A stretch of DNA of 64,000 nucleotides from Tistlia sp040905785 (GCF_040905785.1 NZ_JBBDQW010000078.1:1-64000); one strand, 5' to 3'; counted from the first letter of the stretch, positions 25,482 to 34,199 are shown. The notes: generated from the letters alone by a model not told the origin. Translations and numbers: made by a program.

Positions 25482-26204
25482 ATGGCCGACAAGGTAAGCG
25501 TTCTTCCGGGCCGCGCCTCGCCCCCTTCCCTCGCCAGGTCGCCCGGCTCCAAGGGCGCGAGGGTCGCCGAGCGCATCCGCGAGATGATCATCCAGGACGA
25601 GCTGCCGCCGGGGGCGCCGATCCGCGAGCGCACCCTCTCCGAGCGGCTCAGCGTCTCGCGCACGCCGCTGCGCGAGGCCCTGAAGATCCTCTCCGTCGAG
25701 GGGCTGGTCGAGCTGCACCCGAACCGCGGCGCGCTGGTCGCCGCGCCCAGCGCCACCGAGATCCGCGAGCTGCTGCAGCTGCTGGGCGTGCTCGAGGCCT
25801 TCGCCGCCGAGCTCGCCTGCCGCTCGATCAGCGAGGCGGAGCTCGCGGAGCTGCGCGCCCTGCACTTCGAGATGCTCGCCGCCTATACCCGCGGCGACCG
25901 GCTCGGCTACTTCAAGCGCAACCAGGACATCCACCTGGCGCTGGTGCGCGCCTCGGGCAACCAGGCGCTGATCGCACACCACCGGGTGCTCAACGCCCGC
26001 GTCTACCGCGCCCGCTACATCTGCAATCTCAAGACCCAGCGCTGGGAAAGCGCGATCAAGGAGCACGAGCAGATCCTCGATGCGCTGGTCGCCCGCGACG
26101 CCGAGGGCCTAGCCGAGATCCTGCGCCGGCACGTGCTCCAGGCCTGGGACAAGATGCAGGAGATCCTGGCCGAGGCCGCCCGCCCCGAGGCCGCCGCCTC
26201 CTGA
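25482..26204 (+). CDS. FadR-subfamily (FCD) GntR regulator, candidate master of the cluster
   Basis: A regulator of about 240 residues. The winged helix is RVAERIREMIIQDELPPGA, IRERTLSERLSVSRTPLREA, LKILSVEGLVELHPNRGALV; the FCD domain follows, with ELLQLLGVLEAFAAELACRS, the metal-site FKRNQDIHLALVRASGNQAL, and the C-terminal EHEQILDALVARDAEGLAEI and LRRHVLQAWDKM. I choose the ATG at 25482 because GGCGGAGA precedes it; an ATG at 25461 would add seven residues. Four TGGTATRC boxes lie at promoters on both sides, including that of its own operon, so I infer it controls two TRAP operons and the TTT operon. Confidence 0.9.
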   Translation: MADKVSVLPGRASPPSLARSPGSKGARVAERIREMIIQDELPPGAPIRERTLSERLSVSRTPLREALKILSVEGLVELHPNRGALVAAPSATEIRELLQLLGVLEAFAAELACRSISEAELAELRALHFEMLAAYTRGDRLGYFKRNQDIHLALVRASGNQALIAHHRVLNARVYRARYICNLKTQRWESAIKEHEQILDALVARDAEGLAEILRRHVLQAWDKMQEILAEAARPEAAAS

Positions 26205-26295
26205 GCCCGGCGAGCCGGCACTGCCACGCCACTCGAGGAAGCGGCACCTCCTCTTCGCTTCGTCCCGAGACTGTCGAGGGGCGTGGGACGACCTC

Positions 26296-26817
26296 TCAGT
26301 CCAGGGCGACCAGGCGGGTGCGGTAGAGGCGGCACTTGTCGGCATAAGAAACAGCCGACTCGCGCAGGCGCTCGCGGTGCACCTCGGAGAGCGTCTTCAC
26401 GACCTTGCCCGGCGAGCCGAGGACCAGGGAGTTGTCGGGGATCTCGCTGCCCTCCGTGACCAGGCTGTTGGAGCCGATCAGGCAGTTCCGGCCGATCCGG
26501 GCGTGGTTCAGCACGACGCTGCCGATGCCGATCAGCGAGCCCTCGCCGACCGTGCAGCCGTGCAGCATGACCAGGTGGCCGACGGTCACGCCCGGGCCGA
26601 CGACCAGCGGCACGCCGGGGTCGGTGTGCAGCACCGAGCCGTCCTGGATGTTCGAGCCCTCGCCGATCTCGATCAGGTCGTTGTCGCCGCGCAGGGTCGC
26701 GCCCCACCAGACGCTCGCCTGGCGGCGCAGCACGACCCGGCCGATCACCGTGGCGTTGGGCGCGACCCAGGCCTCCTCGTCGACCTCGGGCCGAACGCCG
26801 TCCAGTTCGTACAGCAT
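26296..26817 (-). CDS. gamma-carbonic anhydrase family protein
   Basis: A 173-residue left-handed beta-helix protein with hexapeptide repeats. It shows WWGATLRGDNDLIEIGEGSN near residue 37, IQDGSVLHTDPGVPL with the first zinc histidine, and VTVGHLVMLHGCTVGEGSLI with the other two, then GSNSLVTEGSEIPDNSLVLG. All three metal ligands are present, so hydration of CO2 or acyl-group handling is possible. In this position (last gene of the TTT operon, 8 bases after a CoA transferase) the family is often annotated as a PaaY- or CaiE-like companion of CoA metabolism. The exact role is unknown. Confidence 0.9.
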   Translation of the reverse strand: MLYELDGVRPEVDEEAWVAPNATVIGRVVLRRQASVWWGATLRGDNDLIEIGEGSNIQDGSVLHTDPGVPLVVGPGVTVGHLVMLHGCTVGEGSLIGIGSVVLNHARIGRNCLIGSNSLVTEGSEIPDNSLVLGSPGKVVKTLSEVHRERLRESAVSYADKCRLYRTRLVALD

Positions 26818-26825
26818 GGCTGCTC

Positions 26826-28040
26826 CTACTCCTGCGTGGCGCCGCCAGCCTCGCCGATCGCGCCCGCCTGCGCCAGGGCGTCGATCTCGGCCTCGGCGTA
26901 GCCGTGCTCCAGCAGCACGGCGCGGGTGTCCTGGCCGAGCAGCGGCGCGCCCCAGCGCGGGCCGCCGGGCGTGTCGGAGAACTTGATCGGCAGGCCCAGG
27001 GTCTTGACCGGCCCCAGGGTCGAGTGCTCGACCTCGACGACCATGTCGCGGGCCAGGATCTGCGGGTCGCGGTGCATCTCGGCGATGTCGTAGACGGGCC
27101 CGGCCGGCACCCCGGCGGCCTCCAGGGCGGCCAGCCAGTCCTCGGCGCTGCGCTTGCGGAACTGCTCGTTGAGCGCCGCCTCCAGCTCGCCCAGGTGGGC
27201 CATGCGCTGGGCGTTGGTCTCGAAGCGCGGGTCGGCGGCCAGCTCCGGCACGCCGAGCAGCTCGACCAGCCGGCGCCAGTTGGTCTCGTTGGCGCCGCCG
27301 ACGACGATCCAGCCGTCCGAGGCCTCGAAGGCCTGGTAGGGCGCGTTCAGCGGGTGCGCCGAGCCCATCGGCCCCGGCGCCTCGCCGGTCGCCAGGGTGA
27401 TGGCCGACTGCCAGTAGGTCTGGATCGCGCCGGCCTCGAGCAGGGAGGTGTCGACCATCTGGCCCTTGCCGGTCTGCTCGCGGCTGCGCAGCGCCGCCAG
27501 GATGCCGATCGTCGCCAGCAGGCCGGCGGTGATGTCGGTCAGGGGCGCGCCGCACTTGACCGGCGGCTCGCCCTTGCGGGTGCCGGTGATCGACATGATG
27601 CCGCTCATCGCCTGGGTCACCAGGTCGAAGCCGCCGCGGTCCTTGTAGGGCCCGGTGCGGCCGAAGCCCGAGATCGCGCAGTAGATCAGGCCCGGATTCT
27701 CGGCGCGCAGGCTCTCGTAGTCGAAGCCGAGCTTCGGCAGGGTCTGGCGCCGGTAGTTCTCGACCAGCACGTCGGCGTCCTTCAGCAGGCGGCGCAGCAC
27801 CTGCTTGCCGCCCTCGGTGCGCAGGTCGAGGGCGATGCCGCGCTTGCTGCGGTTCATCATCAGGAAGGCCGCCGATTGGTCGCCGATCGCCGGCGGGATC
27901 GAGCGCCGGGTGTCGTCGCCACCGGCCAGCTTCTCGACCTTGATGACGTCGGCGCCCATGTCGGCGAGCATCAGGGTGCAGGTCGGCCCTGCCATGATGT
28001 GGGTCATGTCGACGACCTTGAGTCCGGCCAGTGCAGTCAT
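26826..28040 (-). CDS. class III CoA transferase (CaiB/BaiF family)
   Basis: A 404-residue family III CoA transferase that moves CoA between carboxylic acids. It begins MTALAGLKVVDMTHIMAGPT, then CTLMLADMGADVIKVEKLAG; the nucleophilic aspartate expected in CGAPLTDITAGLLATIGILA is present near residue 170. FDLVTQAMSGIMSITG and GQMVDTSLLEAGAI are further family motifs. With the enoyl-CoA hydratase just upstream, it probably activates the imported acid to its CoA ester. It is in the minus-strand operon with TctABC. The start at 28040 is the first ATG before the conserved N-terminus. Confidence 0.92.
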   Translation of the reverse strand: MTALAGLKVVDMTHIMAGPTCTLMLADMGADVIKVEKLAGGDDTRRSIPPAIGDQSAAFLMMNRSKRGIALDLRTEGGKQVLRRLLKDADVLVENYRRQTLPKLGFDYESLRAENPGLIYCAISGFGRTGPYKDRGGFDLVTQAMSGIMSITGTRKGEPPVKCGAPLTDITAGLLATIGILAALRSREQTGKGQMVDTSLLEAGAIQTYWQSAITLATGEAPGPMGSAHPLNAPYQAFEASDGWIVVGGANETNWRRLVELLGVPELAADPRFETNAQRMAHLGELEAALNEQFRKRSAEDWLAALEAAGVPAGPVYDIAEMHRDPQILARDMVVEVEHSTLGPVKTLGLPIKFSDTPGGPRWGAPLLGQDTRAVLLEHGYAEAEIDALAQAGAIGEAGGATQE

Positions 28041-28066
28041 GGGCAGCGGGATCCTTATTCCTGAGA

Positions 28067-28849
28067 TTACCGGCCGACGAAGGTCGGCTTCTGCTTCGCG
28101 AGGAAGGCGCGGTAGCCGATGCGGAAGTCCTCGCTGTCGAAGCAGGCGAAGCTCTCGTCGCGCTCCTCGGCGGTCAGCGGACGCGGGTCGAGCAGGCGGT
28201 TGGCGAACTTCTTGTGCCAGCGCGCGACCAGCGGCGCACCCTCGGCGATCAGGTGCGCGCGCTCGAGGACTTGGTCCTCGTAGTCGGCGAGCGGCGCCAG
28301 GTGGTTGATCAGGCCCATACGCAGCGCCTCCTCGGCGCCGAACAGGTCGCCCTCGAGCAGGATGCGCAGGGCGTTGGCCTTGCCGACCGCCTCGAGCAGC
28401 CCCTCCATCTCCTCGTAGGCGACGACCAGGCCCAGGCGCTTGACCGGAATGCCGAAGCGCGCGTCCTCGGCGGCGAGGCGCAGGTCGGCGCAAAGCGCCA
28501 GCTCCAGGCCGCCGCCGACGCAGAGGCCGCGGATCGCCGCCAGCACCGGGTGCCGGCACTGCTTGACGGCGGCGAGCGCGCCGTGGGTGCGCTCGGCGAA
28601 GCGGCGGGCGCGCGCCGAGTCGCCGCGGTTCTCCTCGAACTCCGAGATGTCGGCGCCGGCGCCGAAGGCCTTGTCGCCGGCGCCGGTCAGGATCACGCAG
28701 CGCAGCGTCTCGTCGGCGTCGAGGTCGCGCATCAGCGCGCCCAGGCTGTCCCACATGGCGTTGTCGAGCGCGTTGCGGCGCTCCTGGTGGTCGATCACCA
28801 CCCGCACGATGCCCTCGCCGAGCGGCTCGGCCCGGATCTGTCCCGTCAT
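28067..28849 (-). CDS. enoyl-CoA hydratase/isomerase family protein
   Basis: A 260-residue crotonase-fold protein. The oxyanion-hole segments are visible as GDKAFGAGADISEFEENRGD near residue 62 and IRGLCVGGGLELALCADLRL near 105. The first catalytic glutamate position (GGGLE) is kept, but the second, normally in FGxPE, reads FGIPVKRLGLV, so a valine replaces it. That points to an isomerase, hydrolase or other crotonase chemistry rather than a standard hydratase. Its start overlaps the TctA stop by four bases and the CoA transferase follows 26 bases later. Confidence 0.9.
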   Translation of the reverse strand: MTGQIRAEPLGEGIVRVVIDHQERRNALDNAMWDSLGALMRDLDADETLRCVILTGAGDKAFGAGADISEFEENRGDSARARRFAERTHGALAAVKQCRHPVLAAIRGLCVGGGLELALCADLRLAAEDARFGIPVKRLGLVVAYEEMEGLLEAVGKANALRILLEGDLFGAEEALRMGLINHLAPLADYEDQVLERAHLIAEGAPLVARWHKKFANRLLDPRPLTAEERDESFACFDSEDFRIGYRAFLAKQKPTFVGR

Positions 28850-30351
28850 TCCGCTTTCCTTCCCTGTCCGGCGGCCAGCGCCCGGTAGCCGCGCAGCAGC
28901 AGCGGCGAGGCCCAGACCAGCAGCGTCACCGTGCCCAGCGCCGCCGCCACCGGGCGGTCGAAGAAGGCCAGCAGGTCGCCCTGGGCCTTCAGCATCGAGG
29001 TCATGAAGTTCTGCTCCAGCACGCCGCCGAGCACGATGCCCAGGATCGCCGGCGCCACCGGCAGGCCGTTCTCCTCCATCAGGTAGCCGAGCAGCCCGAG
29101 CGCCAGCATGACCTGAACGCCGAGCAGGCTGTTGGTGATCGCGAAGGCGCCGACGATGCAGAAGCCCAGGATCAGCGGCATCAGCAGGCTGCGCGGCACG
29201 CGCACCACGTGCTTGGCCGCCTTCACCGCCGCCCAGCCGAGCGGCACGATCAGCAGGTTGGCGACGAAGAAGGAGATGAAGACGGCATAGAGCAGGGTCG
29301 GCGAGTTGATGAAGACCGCCGGGCCCGGCTGCATGCCCTTGAGGATCAGCACGCCGATGGCGATCGCGGTGATGGTGTCGCCGGGGATGCCGAAGACCAG
29401 CGCCGGCACCCAGGCGCCGCTGAGCGAGCCGTTGTTGGCCGCGCCCGCGTCGCAGATGCCCTCGACGTGGCCGGTGCCGAAGCGCTCCGGCGTGCGCGAG
29501 AAGCGCCGGCTGACGGCGTAGGCGACCCAGGCCGCGATGTCGGCGCCGGCGCCCGGCAGCGCGCCGATCAGGGTGCCGATCAGGCCGCCGCGCAGGATGT
29601 TCCAGCGGTAGGGCCGCAGCGCCTTGCCGAGGCCGCTGAACAGGCCGCCGACCGCCTGCTGCTCCAAGTGCGGCACCGGCGCCAGGGCGACGGCGTGGCG
29701 GAACACCTCGGCGATGGCGAACATGCCGATCATCGCCGGGATCAGCGGCACGCCGCCCATCAGGTCGGTGGTGCCGAAGGTGAAGCGCGGGAAGCCCGAG
29801 GTGACGTCGAGGCCGACGGTCGCGATCAGCAGGCCGATGAACAGCGAGGCCGCGCCCTTGACGGTCGAGCCGGGCGAGACGAAGGCGGCGCAGGTCAGGC
29901 CGAGACAGGTCAGCCAGAAGTACTCGAAGTCCGAGAAGTTGAGGGCGAAGCGCGCCAGGGTCGGCGCGGCCAGGACTAGAACGACCGAGCCGAGCAGCCC
30001 GCCGAGGCTGGCGCAGACGATGCTGGTGCCGAGCGCCAATTCGGCACGGCCCTGGCGCACCAGGGTGTGGGCGTCGAGGGTGTAGGCCGCCGAGGCCGGC
30101 GTGCCGGGCATGCGCAGCAGGGCGCCCGGGATGTCGCCGGCGACGACCGCGACGGCCGAGAGCGTGACGATGGCGGCGATCGCCGGCACCGGGTCCATGA
30201 AGAAGGTGATCGGCACCAGCAGGGCCGCGCCCATGGTCGCGGTCAGGCCGGGGATCGAGCCGATCAGGATGCCGAGGCAGCCGGCGCCCAGGATGACCGC
30301 GAGGACGTAGGGCTCGAGGATGAGCGCGAAGGCGCCGAGGATCTCCATCAT
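28846..30351 (-). CDS. tctA: tripartite tricarboxylate transporter permease TctA
   Basis: A 501-residue TctA-family large permease with about 11 membrane segments. Hallmarks are GCLGILIGSIPGLTATMGAA near residue 22, GDIPGALLRMPGTPASAAYT near 72, FGIPGDTITAIAIGVLILKG near 318, and the LAFLG-like LGILLGGVLEQN segment near 440. It works with TctB and the periplasmic receptor TctC encoded upstream on the same strand to import a carboxylate. The start codon ATG-ATG lies 5 bases after the TctB stop; the stop overlaps the enoyl-CoA hydratase gene. Confidence 0.95.
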   Translation of the reverse strand: MMEILGAFALILEPYVLAVILGAGCLGILIGSIPGLTATMGAALLVPITFFMDPVPAIAAIVTLSAVAVVAGDIPGALLRMPGTPASAAYTLDAHTLVRQGRAELALGTSIVCASLGGLLGSVVLVLAAPTLARFALNFSDFEYFWLTCLGLTCAAFVSPGSTVKGAASLFIGLLIATVGLDVTSGFPRFTFGTTDLMGGVPLIPAMIGMFAIAEVFRHAVALAPVPHLEQQAVGGLFSGLGKALRPYRWNILRGGLIGTLIGALPGAGADIAAWVAYAVSRRFSRTPERFGTGHVEGICDAGAANNGSLSGAWVPALVFGIPGDTITAIAIGVLILKGMQPGPAVFINSPTLLYAVFISFFVANLLIVPLGWAAVKAAKHVVRVPRSLLMPLILGFCIVGAFAITNSLLGVQVMLALGLLGYLMEENGLPVAPAILGIVLGGVLEQNFMTSMLKAQGDLLAFFDRPVAAALGTVTLLVWASPLLLRGYRALAAGQGRKAE

Positions 30352-30355
30352 CGCG

Positions 30356-30829
30356 CTACCAGAGCAGCCGCTCGAGCGGCCCGACCGGCAGCGGCACGCG
30401 CAGCAGCAGGCTGAAGCCGACGAAGATGCCGACCGCGCCTCCGGCCGCCGTCGCCACGGCCGGCAGCAGGCGGGCGCGGAACCACAGCATGCCGGCCAGC
30501 AGCACCAGGAACATCGTCGGCACGAAGCCGAGCGGCCGCGAGAGGTAGAGGTAGAAGAGGATCAGGCCGATCACGACCGGGATGCCGGCGACGTGGTAGA
30601 GCGAGCGCCCCCAGTCCGGCACCACCCACCAGGGCGTGGGGTCGCCGGCGAGCAGCTTGCGGGCGACCAGCAGCAGGCCGCAGCCGACCAGCCCGAGGCC
30701 GATGATCGTCGGGAAGAGCGCCGGGCCGAAGATCATGCCCGGGCGCGAGGGAAAGCCGCCGGCCTGCCAGACCACGACGCCGCCGAGCGCGGCCAGCACC
30801 AGGCCGAGCACCGTGTCGTTGAAGCGCAT
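30356..30829 (-). CDS. tctB: tripartite tricarboxylate transporter small subunit TctB
   Basis: A 157-residue protein with four membrane helices (VLGLVLAALGGVVVWQAGGF, IIGLGLVGCGLLLVARKLLA, GIPVVIGLILFYLYLSRPLG, FVPTMFLVLLAGMLWFRARL). The RPGMIFGPALFPTIIG loop near residue 35 is characteristic of TctB. GGAGAG precedes the ATG. It is separated from TctC by 204 bases that hold an inverted repeat pair, and runs directly into TctA. Confidence 0.9.
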   Translation of the reverse strand: MRFNDTVLGLVLAALGGVVVWQAGGFPSRPGMIFGPALFPTIIGLGLVGCGLLLVARKLLAGDPTPWWVVPDWGRSLYHVAGIPVVIGLILFYLYLSRPLGFVPTMFLVLLAGMLWFRARLLPAVATAAGGAVGIFVGFSLLLRVPLPVGPLERLLW

Positions 30830-30883
30830 CGCGGCTCTCCTCCGCTACCGTTGCGGCCGCGCCGCCGCACCGCAGGCGCTGCC

Positions 30884-31005
30884 ACATGGTTCGACAACAG
30901 GCTCACCATGAAGCGGCGAGGGTGCCCCCTTGCGCATCAGGTCCCGCTTCGGCGTCAGGTCCCGCATCGGCATCGTCTCCCGCTTCATGGTGAGCCTGTC
31001 GAACC
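30884..31005. repeat. head-to-head pair of palindromic repeats between tctC and tctB
   Basis: TGGTTCGACAACAGGCTCAC (with an extra three bases compared with other copies) starts near 30887 and the inverse CTTCATGGTGAGCCTGTCGA lies at 30983-31002. Because it sits inside an operon between receptor and permease genes, the folded mRNA could stabilise the receptor transcript, as REP elements do in other bacteria. Confidence 0.7.
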
Positions 31006-31033
31006 AGGAAGCGGGAGACGCCGGACCCCTGCT

Positions 31034-32029
31034 CTACTTCGCCAGGCCGAGCTCCTCGATCAGGCCCGAGAGCTGCTCGGCCTGCCCTGCCATGAAGGCC
31101 TGGAACTCTTCCGGGCTCTCGCCGACGGCGACGTAGCCGCGCTCCTCCATGAAGGCCTGGAAGGCGTCGCTGTCGTAGACCTTGGCGGCGGCGGCCTCGA
31201 GCGTCTCGACGGCCTCCTCGGGCATGCCCTTCGGCCCGACCAGGCCGAACCAGGTCGACATGCTCCAGTCGGCGCCGGTCGCCTCTTCCAGCGTCGGCAC
31301 GTCGGGGAAGGCGGCCTGGCGCTCGTCGTTCATGACGGCGAGCGCGCGGATCTCGCCGGCTTCCAGCAGCGAGCGCGATTCGACGACCGAGGCGGTGACC
31401 ATCTCCAGGCCGCCGGCGACCAGGTCCTGCAGGGCCGGCGCGCCGCCCTGGCTGGGGATCCAGAGGATCTGGTCGGGCGGCAGGCCCTCCTTCTGCATCC
31501 AGCCGGTCGCGGCGAAGTGCCAGGCGCAGCCGATGCCGCAGCCCGACGACTTGAAGGTGCCCTTCGGCTGCTCCTTGATCGCCGCCAGCAGCTCCTCGGC
31601 GCTCTGGTAGGGCGAGTCGGCCTTGACCGTCAGGCCGGCGGGGATCGCCGCCAGGCGGATGATCGGCGTGTAGGAGTCGGGCCCGATGTCGGCCAGGCCC
31701 ATGGATTGGTAGACGGTGACCTCCATGGTCGCGACGCCGACCGTGTAGCCGTCGGGCTCGGCGTTGGCCATGGCGACGTGGCCGACGACGCCGCCGCCGC
31801 CGGTCTGGTTGACGACGTTGACCGGCTGGCCGAGCTCCTGCTCCAGCAGGGCGGCGAACTGGCGCGCCACGATGTCGGTGCCGCCGCCGGCGCCCCAGGC
31901 GACCAGCAGGGTGACCGGCCGCTCGGGGTACTCGGCGCGCGCCTCGCCCGCGGCGCCCAGCGCGATGCCGCCCGCCAGCAGCGCCGTCGCCGCTCCGGCC
32001 AGCAAGCTCCTGAAACCTGTCGTCCTCAT
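31034..32029 (-). CDS. tctC: TctC/Bug-family periplasmic receptor
   Basis: A 331-residue receptor of the tripartite tricarboxylate transporter. It has a signal peptide (ALLAGGIALGAAGEARAEYP) and the mature start YPERPVTLLVAWGAGGGTDI. The two ligand loops of Bug proteins are visible as AWGAGGGTDIVARQFA and NQTGGGGVVGHVAMANAEPD, followed by GYTVGVA. GGGAGGAAGCG precedes the ATG at 32029, which overlaps the stop of the amidohydrolase gene by four bases. The ligand is unknown; TctA/B downstream complete the system. Confidence 0.94.
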   Translation of the reverse strand: MRTTGFRSLLAGAATALLAGGIALGAAGEARAEYPERPVTLLVAWGAGGGTDIVARQFAALLEQELGQPVNVVNQTGGGGVVGHVAMANAEPDGYTVGVATMEVTVYQSMGLADIGPDSYTPIIRLAAIPAGLTVKADSPYQSAEELLAAIKEQPKGTFKSSGCGIGCAWHFAATGWMQKEGLPPDQILWIPSQGGAPALQDLVAGGLEMVTASVVESRSLLEAGEIRALAVMNDERQAAFPDVPTLEEATGADWSMSTWFGLVGPKGMPEEAVETLEAAAAKVYDSDAFQAFMEERGYVAVGESPEEFQAFMAGQAEQLSGLIEELGLAK

Positions 32030-33105
32030 CGCTTCCTCCCGCTTGTTCCGGTTTCTGTTCGACCGGCATCGCCGGCCGCCGCCGACGCTGCTCCCCGCCA
32101 CCCCGGGGCGGCCTTCGCCGCCTCGATGCGGTAGAGGCGCAGCGCGTTGTCGCAGAACAGCTTGCGCCGTTCCGCCTCGTCGAAGTCGCGGACGATCGCC
32201 TTGAAGCCCTCGAAGATCGTGTCGAAGTCGGCGACCAGGCTGTCGACCGGGAAATTGCTGGCGAAAAGGCAGCGCTCGACGCCGAAGGTCTCGATGGCGT
32301 CGAGCACGATTCCGCGGTTGGCCTCGACCGTCCAGGGCCGGCCCGGCTGGCCCAGCCCGGAGATCTTGAGCGCGACGTTGGGGCAGCGCGCCAGGCCCTC
32401 GAGCGCCTGGCGCCAGCCGGCCAGGCCCTCGGGGCTGCGGTCGGCCGGCAGGCCGGTGTGGTTGAGCAGGATCTGCGTCTCGGGGAAGGCCTCCGCCAGC
32501 GCGGCCGCCTCGCCCAGGTGCCACCAGGGCGTCTGCAGGTCGAAGGACAGGCCGTGCCGCCGCAGCAGCGCGTAGCCGCGCCGCCAGGCGGGATCGCCCA
32601 TCGAGCCCGGCGCCCCCGGCTCGACCTCCTGCGGCCGCGGCGCCGCCCGCGGCTTGTGGCGGATGCCGCGCACCCGCGGGAAGGCGGCCTGGGCGGCCAG
32701 CAGCTCCTCGACATCCGCGCGGTCCAGCCAGGCCTGCGCCACGACCGCCTGGCAGAGGCCGGCGCGCTCGCCCGTCTCGCCGATCCAGCGGGTTTCGCGC
32801 AGCGGGTCGGCGGGGTCGGTCTCGGCCTCGACGTAGACGCTGGCGACGATGCGCTGGCGGGCGCTGTCGCGGCGGTAGTCCTCGGGCAGGTAGTTGCGCC
32901 GGATCGCGGAATAGTCGCCGTAGCGAAAGTCGATCGGCGGCTCGTCGCTCAGCCAGGGATGGCGGTTGGCGCCCAGGTCCCAGAGGTGGTGGTGGGCGTC
33001 GACGATCGGCAGGCCGTCACCGATCGGCAGGTCGTCGGCGAACCGAAGGTCGGCGGCGACCGCCGGGTCGCCCGGATGCTCCGCGCGTTCCGCCAAATTC
33101 GGCAC
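32026..33105 (-). CDS. COG3618 amidohydrolase (lactonase-like), second copy
   Basis: A metal-dependent hydrolase of about 359 residues, paralogous to the protein at 20056-20964 (shared IVDAHHHLWDLGANRHPWLS, NYLPEDYRR, RGIRHKP, ILLNHTGLPADRSPEGLAGW and CLFASNFPVDS). It differs by a longer N-terminus and an extra C-terminal tail of about 30 residues rich in alanine and arginine. The start is uncertain: the frame extends to a TTG at 33156, but that codon lies almost on the promoter, so I use a GTG at 33105. It is the first gene of the TTT operon and probably hydrolyses a lactone or ring form of the substrate. Confidence 0.87.
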   Translation of the reverse strand: MPNLAERAEHPGDPAVAADLRFADDLPIGDGLPIVDAHHHLWDLGANRHPWLSDEPPIDFRYGDYSAIRRNYLPEDYRRDSARQRIVASVYVEAETDPADPLRETRWIGETGERAGLCQAVVAQAWLDRADVEELLAAQAAFPRVRGIRHKPRAAPRPQEVEPGAPGSMGDPAWRRGYALLRRHGLSFDLQTPWWHLGEAAALAEAFPETQILLNHTGLPADRSPEGLAGWRQALEGLARCPNVALKISGLGQPGRPWTVEANRGIVLDAIETFGVERCLFASNFPVDSLVADFDTIFEGFKAIVRDFDEAERRKLFCDNALRLYRIEAAKAAPGWRGAASAAAGDAGRTETGTSGRKR

Positions 33106-33158
33106 CGCCTCGCTTGCGGCGGCCTCCCCTGGGTGGCTTCTGTTTCGTTGGAGCAACT

Positions 33159-33185
33159 ATTGTATACCATTTTCGCCCCTGTCAA
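33159..33185 (-). promoter_or_regulatory. predicted promoter and GntR operator of the TTT operon
   Basis: On the minus strand a perfect TTGACA (33185-33180) is followed after 10 bases by TGGTATACAA (33169-33160), and TACAAT (33164-33159) can act as -10. The palindromic GTATAC core is complete here. This is the strongest promoter-operator match in the window; it heads amidohydrolase, tctC, tctB, tctA, enoyl-CoA hydratase, CoA transferase and carbonic anhydrase genes. Confidence 0.65.
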
Positions 33186-33293
33186 CGCCGGCGCCCGCCG
33201 CCCCCGCCTGTCCGCTGATGACGGTCCTTTCCGGCCGATGCTAGGCTGCCCCGCCATTTGCGGCATCGGCATGCAGGCAACAGGAGACGAAGG

Positions 33294-34199
33294 ATGGCGA
33301 ACGGCGACCGGGCGGAGCGTCCCGCCCTCGGGTTCATCGGCCTCGGGCTGATGGGCCAGCCCATGGTGCTGCGCCTGCTGGCGGCGGGCTTCGAGGTGAC
33401 GGTCTGGAACCGCGAACCCGAGCGCCTGGCGCCGGCGCTGGCCGCCGGCGCGCGCGAGGCAGCCGACCCCCGGGCCGTGGCCGAGGCCGCCGAGGTCGTG
33501 CTGCTCTGCGTGCTCGACACCGACGCCGTCGAGCAGGTCATCTTCGGCGAGGCCGGCGTGGCGCGCGCCGCCGAGCCCCCGCGCCTGCTGATCGACCACT
33601 CGACCGCCTTCGCCGACCGCACGCAGGCGATGGCCGGGCGCCTGAAGGCCGAGACCGGCGCCGAGTGGGTCGACGCGCCGCTCTCCGGCGGGCCGCCGGC
33701 CGCCGAGGCCGGGCAGCTGACCGCCATGCTCGGCGGCAGCGAGGCGGCGGTCGAGGCGGCGCAGCCGATTCTCGCCGCCTACGCCGCGCGGGCGACCCGC
33801 ATGGGCGAGGCCGGCGCCGGCCAGGCCACCAAGATGGTCAACCAGGTCATCGTCGGGAACCTCTTCGCCGTGCTGGCCGAGGCCGCCAAGCTCGCCGAGA
33901 ACGCCGGCATCGAGGCCGCGCGCATCCCCGAGGCCCTGGCCGGCGGCTACGCCGACGGCAACCTGCTGCAGAAGGTCTACCCGCGCCTGCAGCGCCGCGA
34001 GTTCGCCCCGCCCGCCGGCTTCGCCCGCCAGATGCTCAAGGACCTCGACATGGTCCACGACCTCTCGAAGGCGACGAAGACCCCGACGCCGATGACCGCC
34101 CTGGCCGCCAGCCTCTACCGCCAGCTCATCGGCCGCGGCTACGGGCACCTGGATACCTGCGCCGTGGTGGGGATCTATGACGAGACGATCGAGGGATAG
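33294..34199 (+). CDS. 3-hydroxyisobutyrate dehydrogenase family oxidoreductase
   Basis: A 301-residue beta-hydroxyacid dehydrogenase. The dinucleotide fold is LGFIGLGLMGQPMVLRLLAA near residue 12, the substrate loop is DAPLSGGPPAAEAGQLTAML near 126, and the catalytic lysine is in GAGQATKMVNQVIVGNLFAV near 174. These match GarR/MmsB-type enzymes that interconvert hydroxy acids and semialdehydes such as tartronate semialdehyde. AGGAGACGAAGG precedes ATG 33294. It diverges from the TTT operon, so the operator between them might also affect it, and it is convergent with the thiolase gene. Confidence 0.92.
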   Translation: MANGDRAERPALGFIGLGLMGQPMVLRLLAAGFEVTVWNREPERLAPALAAGAREAADPRAVAEAAEVVLLCVLDTDAVEQVIFGEAGVARAAEPPRLLIDHSTAFADRTQAMAGRLKAETGAEWVDAPLSGGPPAAEAGQLTAMLGGSEAAVEAAQPILAAYAARATRMGEAGAGQATKMVNQVIVGNLFAVLAEAAKLAENAGIEAARIPEALAGGYADGNLLQKVYPRLQRREFAPPAGFARQMLKDLDMVHDLSKATKTPTPMTALAASLYRQLIGRGYGHLDTCAVVGIYDETIEG

